Below are positions 21,992-32,209 of a DNA stretch of 42,500 nt, piece by piece (positions within the stretch are counted from its first letter, which is position 1; each line of letters begins with the position of its first letter). The translations under genes were made by a program, and so were the position numbers. The notes beneath the pieces are model-generated. The model was not told where the DNA came from and searched no databases. It was given only the letters and a program-made list of their open reading frames with translations. The stretch comes from Chrysomallon squamiferum. Taxonomy: Eukaryota > Mollusca > Gastropoda > Neomphalida > Peltospiridae. The DNA is taken from the NCBI GenBank assembly GCA_012295275.1, contig CM022672.1, positions 29,962,059 to 30,004,558 on the forward strand, read 5' to 3'.

Positions 21992-22620
21992 CTGGTTTAC
22001 ACCGCAGCCGTTGTGTTGTTAAACAAACTGTGTAACAGATACGTGATGGTAATGTGCTGTAGATACACTGTAAATTACAAGTCTACGTACATGGTTATTG
22101 TACTTGATTTGCTTATGCATAGTTACTTGAGAAGACTTTTTTGTTTTTATTTGTAAGCCTAATGTATGTAATACGCTGCTAACTGAAAACAGCAATGGAA
22201 TGTTAATTTTTTTTTATCAGTTTGATTGTTACGTCTTTTAAATATAGACGAAATTATATTATGACCATATTCTGTCAAATCCACTGGTTCATACACACAG
22301 AATTATACCGTATAAAATGCAGGGATGATTTGATTACAAGTGTCTGTGGAATTTAATAGCGCTAATTTTACACAGATAGCGAAATACGAACTTTATTTTA
22401 TTTATTTTTTTCAGCCGTCGACAAAGTTAAAACAAACCATACAATGTGCAGCGTAAAACGATTATTATTTTCTTCTTTGCCTCGCACAAATTAGCCGCAC
22501 TGTTTCGCTCAAATTGCCCCAAGTCATAAGCCCATAACCAGACCGTCTACATTACTCATCATCTTATTAAAACAAGAATTTCGACGTATTTGTAAACTCT
22601 GTGTACAAATTAGTCAAACA
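21992..22620. other. AT-rich unique sequence
   Basis: The plus-strand 86-codon frame ending at 22156 overlaps the minus-strand candidate and is Leu/Val/Tyr-rich. At 22415-22452 a good acceptor (TTATTTTTTTCAG) and a GTAAAA donor enclose 38 nt that is open in the phase needed after the 13.3 kb exon, but this may be chance. Confidence 0.4.
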
Positions 22621-22680
22621 TCAAAAAAAAAAAAAAAAAAATTAAATAAAATAAAAAATAAAAAAATAAAAACTGAGAAA
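22621..22680. repeat. A-rich low-complexity tract
   Basis: A run of about 19 then AAATA units. Confidence 0.93.
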
Positions 22681-22741
22681 GAAAGTGTCATCCCGCAATT
22701 TGTCAGAACATATAAATAAGAATGAAAGCGACGCGAGGGAA

Positions 22742-22757
22742 TTTGGCGCGTGAGTCA
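22742..22757 (+). promoter_or_regulatory. abutting E2F-like and AP-1 motifs
   Basis: TTTGGCGCG (E2F core) is immediately followed by TGAGTCA (AP-1/TRE consensus). Motif evidence only. Confidence 0.25.
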
Positions 22758-23159
22758 TTCGTATGCACGTCGTTATGACGAATTCCAGAAATCAAACACT
22801 TTCCCCGTTTGACCCATTCAGCGTCCTAATCAGGCGTGGCATGGATTTTAGTCATGTAATGTTCATAATTCTAAACACTGGAGTGAGACCGCGGAGAATT
22901 GCAACATGTACTTGACCTCCAGCGTGACCCCAATCTCCACATCTCTCTCTCTGCTCTGTTTATATTGACAGGATCGTTCAGTATGTATTCATGTGCAACA
23001 GCATCAAGATACACACACAAAAACGTGCACATTTATACGTACACATGTACGCATGCGCACATGTTCATATTATATACATTGACATATAAATAAATATACA
23101 TGCAAACATACTTCTTTTTTTATATTTGACTATTGTGAACGGTGCACTGCGAAACACAT
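22758..23159. other. unique sequence, no gene recognised
   Basis: Includes broken CA/CATA-rich sequence from about 23000. No exon supported. Confidence 0.5.
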
Positions 23160-24055
<896 letters not shown>

Positions 24056-24345
24056 ACATAATTTGTTATTAGTATTTGTTTGTATCTTCTTTTTTCTTCT
24101 ATTTTTTAATTTTTTTTTTTTTTTTTTTTTTTTTCACGCATTGTTTTATTAATACTACTAGCCACTGCTGTTTTTGTTATTGCTACAGTAACTAATATTA
24201 ATACCATTATAAGTGCTACTACTATAAAACAAATACACCATTACTACTACTACAACTTATTAAAACAAATACACCATTACTACTACTACAACTACTACTA
24301 ACTACTACTACTACTACTAATAATAATAATAATAATAATAGTAAC
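24056..24345. repeat. T run and (ACT/AAT)n trinucleotides with a local duplication
   Basis: T run at about 24112-24134, then ACT/AAT triplets. AAAACAAATACACCATTACT occurs twice (24226 and 24262), a roughly 36-bp duplication. Confidence 0.88.
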
Positions 24346-24358
24346 AGTAACTAACAGA

Positions 24359-24460
24359 ACTAGTAGTGATAGTAATTGTAGTAGTACTAGTACTAGTAGT
24401 GATAGTAATTGTAGTAGTACTAGTACTAGTAGTGATAGTAATTGTAGTAGTACTAGTACT
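24359..24460. repeat. 33-bp minisatellite, three perfect units
   Basis: Units start at 24359, 24392 and 24425. Each begins ACTAGTAGTGATAGTAATTG and ends GTAGTAGTACTAGT. Since 33 is divisible by three, an open Ser/Thr/Ile frame results on the minus strand, which is an artefact. Confidence 0.97.
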
Positions 24461-24539
24461 CAGCGTCGTTGTGGGATTATTAAGCTGTGAAAACAGTTTT
24501 ACTACTATTACCACTTCCTAAATGTACAGCCCATTTATT

Positions 24540-24612
24540 TTTCTTCTTCTTCTTCTTCTTCTTCTTCTTCTTCTTCTTCTTCTTCTTCTTCTTCTTCTTT
24601 TCTTCTTCTTCT
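24540..24612. repeat. (TTC)n microsatellite
   Basis: About 24 TTC triplets with one TTTTC interruption. Confidence 0.96.
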
Positions 24613-24699
24613 ATTTCACATGCGTTTCCATAAAGGTAAATAACGTACCATACATTCATTCATTAAAACAGTTATTGTTCTAGAAATGTCTGGAATGGG

Positions 24700-24760
24700 A
24701 ATTATCCTAACACATTCACAATTGCTCTAACCACTGGACCGCTCACTGCGCGCTCCTTCT
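24700..24760 (-). repeat. possible tRNA-derived fragment
   Basis: On the minus strand CCAGTGGTTAGAGCAATTG at 24722-24740 resembles a tRNA A box with D-loop. No matching B box is clear, so the call is weak. Confidence 0.25.
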
Positions 24761-25130
24761 TTAAAGATTTCAAACAAGTCTCAAGTTGATTAAATCAGCA
24801 AATTTTAAGTTTCTCATTGAAAGTCGAGTATTCTTCTCATAGCCTTAGTTTTCATTATCGATTGTTTTCGTCATTGTTCGGCTTCTCTCGAGAAAGCGTG
24901 ATAATAACATCTTTTCACACGGAAACTGGCGAAGTTTTTCCCTTTTGATTAGTGAATCGAAAATATTAACTTCCGTCGAAACGCGATTCAGTTTGCGAGG
25001 GGCGTGTTTGATTTAATCAAACTTGACAAATCTGAGAAAAATAAAAAACAGTGCCGAGCCAAATAATTAAAAAATTAAATATTATTTCGTCATCTTCTTT
25101 CTTTTTTTTGTTATTATAGTTGCCGTTGTT
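24761..25130. other. unique sequence, no gene recognised
   Basis: Moderately CpG-containing and AT-rich. Nothing supported. Confidence 0.5.
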
Positions 25131-25404
25131 ATTATTAGCAGCAGTAGCAATAATCATATTAAATGTAATCTATGGCAACATTAATAGCTGTAGTAGTAGT
25201 AATAGTAGTAGTAGTAGTAATGGCAGTAGTAGTTGTTTCTACATATATAGAAGTACTAGACGCACAGTGATAGATGAGAAAGTCAAAATGTTTTGTTTTA
25301 TTTAATTAAATTTATTATTTATTTGTTGTTGTTGTTAAATATATGTATAATGTGCATTATTCCTAAATTTATTTTACTGAAGTACTATTTTCTGTATATG
25401 TAAT

Positions 25405-25443
<39 letters not shown>

Positions 25444-25445
25444 TG
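25131..25445. repeat. degenerate (AGT)n and (TTTA)n tracts
   Basis: AGT/AAT/AGC triplets at about 25180-25235 and pure TTTA at 25406-25444, with AT-rich sequence between. Confidence 0.85.
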
Positions 25446-25526
25446 TAAAACAATAAAAAAATAAAAAAAAAAATAAAATTGAATAAAAAATAAAACTACT
25501 AACATCTATACAACAGAAGATGGTTA

Positions 25527-25624
25527 TTAAACGTAATCTAGATAATTTTGGTTCCCATACTGCTGTCTGGACGACTGGTTCCGATAGCGAGGCTGAGTCA
25601 GTGTTTGACATTTGGCTGATTGCT
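25527..25624 (-). CDS. possible terminal coding exon on minus strand (weak)
   Basis: On the minus strand the acceptor TCTAATTCCACCGTTCAG is followed by AG and 31 codons ending in TAA at 25529-25527. The predicted tail is rich in Gln, Asn, Arg and Tyr (RYRNQSSRQQYGNQNYLDYV) with no Leu/Phe bias, which is unlike the surrounding low-complexity frames. A TAA in the same frame just before the acceptor fits an exon beginning there. An overlapping frame with an ATG (MPFTKLRLIPPF) is an alternative reading. AATAAA-type signals follow within 50 bp. I recognise no family. Entry phase 1 does not directly match the exon at 36.5 kb. Confidence 0.25.
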
Positions 25625-25639
25625 CTGAACGGTGGAATT

Positions 25640-26098
25640 AGACGTAATTTTGTAAAGGGCATGCAGGAAGTTTCGAAGCGCTAAAACACTGACAAATGCC
25701 GTGGTTTAGTCACGTGGAGCGTTTACTGAAAGTTATATGTTTAAATAAAAACACAGCTATTATTAACATCAATAGTCTTCAAAGTTAAAACCTGTTGACG
25801 TTTTGTAAGTGGGTCACACAATTTTAAATATTATATAATCATGTATATAAACACGTGTCTGTGGACTCAGAAATGCATCTATTTCTTTCTTTCTTTTTTT
25901 ATTCCTACTTTTCATCGTTTTTTGTTTTTGTTTTTTGCCCCCATCAATCCATTATTCTTTCTTTCCTGTATTTTTCCTTCGTTTTTTTCCTTTCTGGGCC
26001 TATTTTTTCCCTTCTTCATCCCGAAAATAATTTAAATATAAATTAATATCTTTACAGTTTAATGTTCTTTTGGAATGATTCTTAAATGCTAAAAGTTG
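25640..26098. other. unique, then T/C-rich sequence
   Basis: The stretch 25880-26020 is T/C-rich, so its Phe/Ser frames are compositional. A possible E-box CACGTG lies at 25852. Confidence 0.5.
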
Positions 26099-26616
26099 CT
26101 TAGTGAGAACGCGTCTTTAGATTAACATTACTAAACTATCACAAAATGGTGAAGCAAGTCGCGTAGTGAGAATGCAGCTTCAGACTAATACCATTACTGT
26201 TTCGGTATTATCACTTACCATATTGGTTCTATACTAACATTGATATTTTCATAGAGTGTTACTGTAAATTACACAGTAATAAAATAGCCCAAGACTGAAA
26301 TCCTTACGTTTCGCCTATTCTTAAAATATGGAACAAAAACTGTTTCGACAAGTAACTCAGCGAAAATGCATCTTTATATCTATCCTAATGTCGTTAGAAT
26401 TCAGCCGTTCTCACTGAATGGTGCGACAAATCGGTTAGTGAGAACGCAGCTTAAGACTAACAATTTGTTTTTCCTGCAGTGTATTACGATCGTGTGGTTA
26501 AGTCGTACCGTTTGAACGGCGCTTTAGGCTAACATTTGTGTGATGTAGTTAAAGTAAAAAGTAATTTGATCAATTAAGACAAATCGTTTGGTGAGAAAGC
26601 AGCTTTAAAATATCAA
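26099..26616. repeat. cluster of a diverged ~35-bp dispersed motif, six copies
   Basis: Variants of TTAGTGAGAACGCAGCTT followed by AGACTAACATTA occur at about 26099, 26162, 26355, 26432, 26506 and 26584. They are often preceded by ACAAATCG or AAGTCG. An inverted partial copy (CCGTTCTCACTGAATGG) lies at 26405, and a further reverse-orientation match sits at about 41151-41185. Spacing is irregular (63-193 bp). This looks like an old satellite-like or non-autonomous transposon-derived family. Confidence 0.6.
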
Positions 26617-26639
26617 CTACGTCATCGTAAAATAAAAAA

Positions 26640-27060
26640 AATATATAAAAATAATAATAATAATAATAAATGAAAAAACATTTTCACAGTGCTTCGTTAT
26701 AAATTAACTTTTATTCTGCAAAAAAAAAAAAAAAAAAAAAAAATTATAACGAGGAAGACTTTCAAAAAACATCGCTAGCGCTTTTTAATAAAAGTAACAA
26801 GAGCAAGCAAACTGGAAGACTTTTAAAAACAGTTTCATAATAAAGTAAAAAATAAAAATAAAAAGATGAAGAAAAGTGACAAGTTTTTAATAAAGAAAAA
26901 ATAATAATAAAACAGGAAAACTTGCAAAAACAGCAGCAAATTTTAGAAAAAGCAAAGAGACCAATTTTTAATAATCAAACGAAAAAAAAAAAAAAAAAAA
27001 AAATAAAAAGGAAATCTTTCAAAAACACAACCAAGTTTGAGAAAAAGGAAAACAATACTT
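26640..27060. repeat. A-rich region with a loosely repeated ~90-120-bp pattern
   Basis: GGAAGACTTT/GGAAATCTTT plus CAAAAACA and AAGTTTTTAATAA recur about four times among A runs (26721-26743 and 26980-27002). The copies are strongly diverged. Confidence 0.5.
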
Positions 27061-27097
27061 TTTAATAAATAAGTAAAAAAAATGTTAAGTATATAAT

Positions 27098-27235
27098 GAT
27101 GATTATGATGATGATGATGATGATGATGATAATAATAACAACAACAACAAACATAATAATAACAACAATAACAACAACATAGTAATAACAATATTAAATA
27201 ATAATAATAATAATCATAACAACAATAACAATAAC

Positions 27236-27286
<51 letters not shown>

Positions 27287-27288
27287 GC
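27098..27288. repeat. (ATG)n, (AAC/AAT)n trinucleotide arrays
   Basis: ATG triplets to about 27130, then mixed AAC/AAT, ending in pure AAT at about 27237-27285. Poly-His/Tyr/Ile frames are artefacts. Confidence 0.95.
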
Positions 27289-27389
27289 AAACTGGAAAAC
27301 TGACAACAACAAAAAACAAAATAATAATAACGCCACCAGTAAGAAGACAAGAAGAAGAAAGGCTGTTTTCACTGAAGCACACGCTGCAA

Positions 27390-27700
27390 GTTAAAAGCCT
27401 CTGCTCAGTGTGACGCTGTTTGGAAACCACGTCGCTGTTGTATACAACGTCGCCGCGAGGTGATAATAGCTTTCGTCAAGTGTGGAAGTCAATCTGAGCA
27501 CAATGCATCGCATTAGCCAGCCCGTCATCACAAACACATTAGAGAGAATAGGTGTGGCCTTGCATTCTCCGGCCCGCGCCACAGACACACTGCACCTCAT
27601 CAGACCGCGTATTGTGTGCGCTGCCTCGCCATTGTCGCGCGTTCAAACTGGTCTTGTAGGTAATTAGCACACACAGAGGCGCGGAGGAACGGGTTTTAGT
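27390..27700. other. GC-richer unique island, possible conserved element or exon
   Basis: About 300 bp of complex, CpG-containing sequence without arrays, sharply different from its neighbours. It ends in a consensus plus-strand donor (CTTGTAG then GTAATT at 27659), and the minus strand has a YY1-like ACAATGGCGAGG at 27624-27635. Both strands are open over about 60-70 codons (for example HLIRPRIVCAASPLSRVQT on plus), but no domain is recognised. It could be a 5' exon, an enhancer or a decayed gene. Confidence 0.35.
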
Positions 27701-27719
27701 GGCTGCGAGATTCACATAT

Positions 27720-28010
27720 AAAAATAACAGTGTCTTGTATCAGATGTGTCCCCTCTCTTTCTTTACTTGTCTGTCTATTTTTGTCTGTCTGTCTGTTCAA
27801 TAACTGTTTTGTTGTTTTTTCTGTCCGGGTCCCTGTCTGTCACTATGTCTGTGTGTGTCTCTGTGTATCTGACTGTCTGGCTTCCTCTCTGTCTATGACA
27901 GACAGTCTCTGTCTCTGTCTTTCTGCCTGTCTAACTCAACAGAAAAAAACAACTACATGTATATATGCATCTCTCTCTCTCTCTCTCTCGTAAGAAATTT
28001 TTTATCATTC
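27720..28010. repeat. degenerate CTGT/CT-rich tract
   Basis: Broken CTGT units and a short (CT)12 at 27969-27989. The Ser/Leu/Cys frame is an artefact. Confidence 0.85.
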
Positions 28011-28390
28011 GTTTCTTTCTTTTATGTTTGTTGTTTCGGGGTATTCTGTTGATAATATTGGCACAGATCTGAAGAATGATATAAAATATTAACTTGAGCG
28101 TGTGTGAGTGTGTGTGTGTGTGTGTTTGTAAATGTATCTGTATAAAATAGCTATAAACGAAATGTAAGCAAATTCATTTATTTGTTTTGTTTTATATTAT
28201 TTTATTTCTTTTGTTTGTTTGAGATTTTACCGGACTGTGTTCTTTTAATGGTTGCTCAGATATTTAGAATGAAATAAAGTACTGACTTAATAAACAGAAC
28301 GAATACAGCAGTTATTGGCCTTATAATTTCCCACAATCACAGATACACATTAATAAACAAAACCACCTTCAGAAATCAAATACTCATAAA
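28011..28390. other. AT-rich unique sequence with a GT tract
   Basis: Short GT tract near 28100-28128. Nothing else recognised. Confidence 0.5.
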
Positions 28391-28402
28391 GCGCGCGCGC
28401 GC
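28391..28402. repeat. (GC)6 tract, Z-DNA-prone
   Basis: Alternating GC dinucleotides in AT-rich surroundings. Alternating purine-pyrimidine GC can adopt the Z form. Confidence 0.85.
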
Positions 28403-28660
28403 ATGAATTAAAATTTCACGAGCGCACGGCAGATGGTGTGAAAACATCAAACTCCTCGCATTGTTCTCGTTCATACTCCCTGACGTGTTTCCCACTTGCC
28501 GCTGTCAGCACTGGTAATACGTGTAACCTCAATTAGAGGGTTAAGTCCACGCTGTCCGAACTGACTGGACGAAGATAGCCGCCGCTGACAGTCCACTTAG
28601 CATTGGTCAGTTCGCAGTAATTACATAGAAATTGTTAATTAATATAATGTATTTGTACGG
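28403..28660. other. CpG-containing unique patch
   Basis: The minus strand has a 33-codon open segment flanked by stops (includes NAKWTVSGGYLRPVSSDSVD). Its composition is protein-like, but no good acceptor is visible. Not called as a gene. Confidence 0.3.
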
Positions 28661-28663
28661 CTC

Positions 28664-29119
28664 TTGACCACTGGCGGTGCACATCCCGCGACCCGGTCAG
28701 AACTTTTCGGCTCTTTGTGGTCTTTCGCGGGATTACCGGTCGAGATATTTAATAACGGTGATTGGCAGCGTGTCGTCCTATATAAGCTGGCGGACCGCAA
28801 ACTTGAAAATCATCGATATCATTGTAATAACGTGAAGTCCATCTGTTTGAGCCGGTCTATAGGGAATGTGGTATTAAATAAATACTTTTTTGTCTCTCTA
28901 AATAAATTTATTTTACTAGTCAGCCGGAAAATTAGATGTCATTTTGTGTATGTATCCTATAGTTCAGTATCCAGGTATCATATGTTTAGTACCAATAAAT
29001 TAATAAGACTTTTGTTAATTTTACAGGAATTCGGATTCGTAAGAATCCTTGTTCGTGCCTCGCGAGTAGCTGTTGAATTGGGAGTGCTTATTAATATAAC
29101 TGAACTATCTACATACTAA
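28664..29119 (+). other. 151-codon non-repetitive open frame, coding status unknown
   Basis: Longest open frame here that is not made of simple repeats, but it begins at a non-ATG codon and its second half is AT-rich. A TATA box lies inside it, so a transcript starting there would use only the later part. I recognise no domain (early part contains GSLWSFAGLPVEIFNNGDW). A TTAATTTTACAG acceptor at 29012-29023 and a GTAAGAA donor at 29039 cut its 3' part into a very short segment. Probably a chance frame or an old pseudogene. Confidence 0.15.
28761..28786 (+). promoter_or_regulatory. inverted CCAAT box plus TATA box
   Basis: ATTGG at 28761-28765 lies 13 bp before TATATAAG at 28779-28786 in a CpG-containing patch. 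This is a plausible core promoter pointing plus. A start near 28810 would be expected, and no clear exon follows. Confidence 0.3.
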
Positions 29120-30232
29120 CATTAACAAAATAATGAATTTATCAATGGAATTTCAACTGACTGTAATAATGATAAGAAAAACGAAACTTTTGCTAAATTT
29201 TATGGGTTATTACCATTTTGCAGCAACTTAATTTCTATATTCTTTTACCCAAGACAGAAAGGAAATTAAATGTTTGAAATTTGTTTGGATAGGGGAAAAA
29301 AATCACTGGATGTATTGAGAAGTATCAGTGAATGAACCTACATCATACAGAGGGTTCTAGCTGAATAATTGCATAGCCACAATCAGAACCCATTATTTTT
29401 ATTTTCATTTTCATTTTTATATTTTTTTAATTGAATTAAATACTGTAGTTATAAACAAAAGGTTAAATTTGAATTAGAATGAAATTTGAACAATCATCGG
29501 ACTAAGCTGTCATTTTTAATAAAGGCTAACTGTTGCAATTCCGTCGAAAATTTACTCCTTTGTAATGAAGGTGATTTACGCATTCGTAACATGACCATGT
29601 AAATTACCCCAATTTAAAAAGAGGATCATAGCTGCAGTGGGTGGTGTGTCTTTAGTCTGGAAGGGGGGGGGACTTAGAGACAGGAAGGGAGACAATTAAA
29701 GTGAGAAAATTAAATGAAATGCACACTTACTTATCTGTATAAATATCATCTAATTTTCATTTTATGTTAACAAATCAATGACGTCACAGAGGCTGAAATT
29801 TTGCCTAAGGCCCCGTGACGTCGTTCGATTGTTTAAAATCAAACAATCTCTCCATTTTTCTGCATTATCTTCTAATGTAATGTTGAATACGCATGTTCGA
29901 TTTGTTTGAAAAAACAAACATCGTCACTTTTCTTGATACAAATATTCACTTTGAAGATAAACAGCACGGCCCATTTCTGTCGAATTAACGTTAATGTTGT
30001 TAAGTAGAGTCTACAAGGAAAACTCGTTTGCTGAAACGGAACGCCAATTTAAAATAGTTTTCTATAATTGAGTAACTGTGCTTGAATCCAGGGAGGGGGT
30101 CGTCGTTCTCCCCCCTTACCCGTTTACCTTTCCTGACCGATTGTTTATTTATATATTTTTTGGTTTGTTTATTTGTTGACGTTATTCTTTGTTAGTTATT
30201 TTCTTTAAATGATTTATTAATTTAATCGTTTG

Positions 30233-30235
<3 letters not shown>
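29120..30235. other. AT-rich unique sequence with a CRE pair and hairpin
   Basis: A G9 run lies near 29666. A CRE palindrome TGACGTCA sits at 29779-29786 and a TGACGTCG at 29816-29823. Just after them is a perfect inverted repeat, GATTGTTT (29827-29834) and AAACAATC (29841-29848). No exon recognised. Confidence 0.4.
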
Positions 30236-30298
<63 letters not shown>

Positions 30299-30410
30299 GT
30301 TATACACACACACTCTAATTTTTTAATTTTGTTATTATTATTATTACACACACACATATAATTTTAATTTTTATTTTTATTTTAATTTTTAATTTTATTT
30401 ATTTATTTAT
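30236..30410. repeat. (ATT)n array and ATTTT-rich sequence
   Basis: ATT triplets to about 30298, two short CA tracts with a second ATT block between, then ATTTT units. Confidence 0.95.
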
Positions 30411-30880
30411 TTCGTCATCACTGGCATCATCTTCATCATTAAACATATCACATGCTGAAAGCTATAAATAAACACAAACTATCATTAGCTCTTCTATTCC
30501 TGAATATCTTAACCCCGTCCTTTCGAAAAGTCCAGATCCACCATTGATAATTACTTTGGTTTCAGCAAACACGAAATCGTTTTGTCTTGTAAGTATCGGC
30601 AAAGCCATCAGAAGGGATTTTTATCACACCTGTTTGAAAGAGTAAATTAATTACATCGACAGTGGATGAGAGACAAGCGCTGGTAGGTTTCGGGCCGGGA
30701 GGGTTAATGATACAAATTCAGTTAATCCATTACAGCTGGATTCGCAGTAAAACGAAGCTGACTGACACTGGTTGTTTGCCAAACACAATCTCCACGTGCA
30801 ATCAAGATGAAGCTTTTTCTCGCGCCGTTTCAAAAGACTTGAAGTAGATTTTCGACAGGCTGGAATCAAAACGGTCTCCC
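30411..30880. other. unique sequence, no gene recognised
   Basis: A strong plus-strand acceptor (TTACTTTGGTTTCAG, exon start 30566) and donor (GTAAGTATC from 30589) enclose only 23 nt, so no exon is called. Confidence 0.4.
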
Positions 30881-31030
30881 GTCTGCTGATTGGAGGTGAC
30901 GTGATGTAATCAGCCGTGTCGGAGCGGAACAGGAAATAGAACTCTTCAGTCGCGCGAGCACACTTCTGACGCCATTTTCCAAACAACTCGGTTGTTTTCG
31001 CGGCGATTCGAGAGTCGTTTTCCAACACAA
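30881..31030. promoter_or_regulatory. promoter-like patch: CCAAT, CRE half, ETS-like, YY1
   Basis: ATTGG at 30889-30893 is followed by TGACGTGA at 30897-30904, an ETS-like ACAGGAAA at 30929-30936, and GCCATTTTCC at 30971-30980. On the minus strand the last reads GGAAAATGGCGTC, a YY1-like site with an in-register ATG starting only a 9-codon frame. AAACAACTCGGTTGTTT at 30981-30997 is a perfect 7-bp inverted repeat. Minus-strand frames of about 99 and 127 codons cross this region but overlap the repeat at 31159-31430 and match nothing I know. Confidence 0.35.
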
Positions 31031-31158
31031 ACAATTAATTCAAACAGATTAACTGAATCTTTCACTACAAAAGACGTAATTGCGCTTCTTAGATGTCCGC
31101 TGTAATACGTCTTCACACTGAAACAAGATATCCAGCAAAAGGAAACTTCAGAACGTAG

Positions 31159-31430
31159 ATCGGCTGTTTCCGTAATAACAACATGTGTTCGGAACTTTTC
31201 GGCCGCAGTAAACTCCATTGTAAACGTTAATACTTTAAACAACAACCAAATATGAGAAATATGTTAAAATGCCATCGGCTGTTTTCGTAATTAACAATGT
31301 TTCGATAATATTCGGCAATGCCCCGTGCCTACTTAAACATTTATATTAAAATGCTCTAACAAGGCAAAGGAAGGATGTATAAAATAATTCGGCAATCTTC
31401 GTAACTAATATAACGTGCATTCGGAAATAT
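31159..31430. repeat. three diverged copies of a ~114-bp unit
   Basis: Variants of ATCGGCTGTTTTCGTAAT, a short spacer and TTCGG start at about 31159, 31274 and 31387, steps of 115 and 113 bp. Confidence 0.6.
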
Positions 31431-31491
31431 TTTTTTGTCTTTTATTTTTTCTTAGAAAACAAATAACAAATGTTACCGAATATTTCCGAAT
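31419..31491. repeat. 13-bp perfect inverted repeat (hairpin)
   Basis: ATTCGGAAATATT at 31419-31431 and AATATTTCCGAAT at 31479-31491, separated by a T- and A-rich 47-bp loop. It lies at the end of the third 114-bp copy and might mark an element end. Confidence 0.75.
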
Positions 31492-31905
31492 CTTCTATTG
31501 CGACAGTTAAAGATAACTTCATATCGTAAATAATTTGCCTGTTTTTATAGGTAGCTTTGAACAATACAACTAATGTAAACATGAACTTACATAATTATAA
31601 CAGTTCTATACCAGTCGAATTTAAAACGTTTTATTTCAAAAATGTAATAATAAATAAAGAAATAATAATCTAAACGTTTATCTGTTTGACACTATCTATT
31701 TGCCAGTTGCTTTGTGTTGCAAGCCGTTTTCCCCAAGCCGGTAAATATCTCAAAAAAAAGGAAAAAAGAAAAGAAAAAAAAAAGGGGTCCAGGTTCCTTC
31801 AATTGATTTTTATCAGAAACAGCGTCCATGTTTCCCCAATAACAATGTTTGTACCAGCTTTTAATCAAAACATTTACTTCCAAGTTCTTCTTAATTTTCC
31901 TCCAG

Positions 31906-31997
31906 TGGACGAAGATGGTAGGAAAATCAATGACTGTTGTGAGGAAAACAGTTTTTGTGAAGGGAGGTCTGATTGGCGTCGATTGTTTCTCTGTTAA
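31906..31997 (+). CDS. candidate terminal exon, Cys-rich tail (weak to moderate)
   Basis: A very strong pyrimidine tract and acceptor (TTCTTCTTAATTTTCCTCCAG, AG at 31904-31905) precedes 2 nt and 29 codons ending at TAA 31995-31997. The frame starts in phase 1, the phase in which the signal-peptide exon at 13302-13344 ends. Codons look protein-like (GAC GAA GAT GGT AGG and so on). The peptide is acidic, has a GRK basic site and four cysteines spaced CC-x5-C-x11-C near the end. This resembles short disulfide-rich secreted peptides in general but fits no family I can name, since insulin A chains are CC-x3-C-x8-C. An 18.6-kb intron would be required. AATAAA signals occur at about 32329-32340. A chance frame cannot be excluded. 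Confidence 0.3.
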
Positions 31998-32124
31998 CAG
32001 CCGTTTGACACGATATGATAGCGTTTATAATTGATGCTCCCCTCGCAATATTCGTAACAAAATGATAATGTGAACCGTTTAATGAGAATCTTAGTTCTAC
32101 TTATGTATACTGCATCGTAATCTA

Positions 32125-32127
<3 letters not shown>
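31998..32127. other. AT-rich unique sequence
   Basis: Nothing recognised beyond the possible 3' untranslated continuation of the candidate exon. Confidence 0.4.

Positions 32128-32209
<82 letters not shown>
32128..32209. repeat. (CT)41 microsatellite
   Basis: CT array with one TTT interruption near the end. Confidence 0.98.

Noticed and set aside
22415-22452. Plus-strand 38-nt segment between TTTTTTTCAG and GTAAAA
   Set aside because: Phase-compatible with the 13.3 kb exon and contains one Cys and an N-x-T site, but it is too short and its donor too weak to list as an exon.
26219-26261. Minus-strand 43-nt segment between an AATTTACAG acceptor and GTAAGTG donor
   Set aside because: It lies inside the diverged repeat cluster, and its phases match neither the 25.5 kb nor the 36.5 kb candidate.
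26943-27430. Poly-Tyr/His/Ile frames
   Set aside because: Translation of AAT/AAC/ATG triplet arrays.
30946-31245. Minus-strand 99-codon frame with ATG
   Set aside because: Partly made of the 114-bp repeat copy, and a second frame is equally open after an internal acceptor; no domain recognised.
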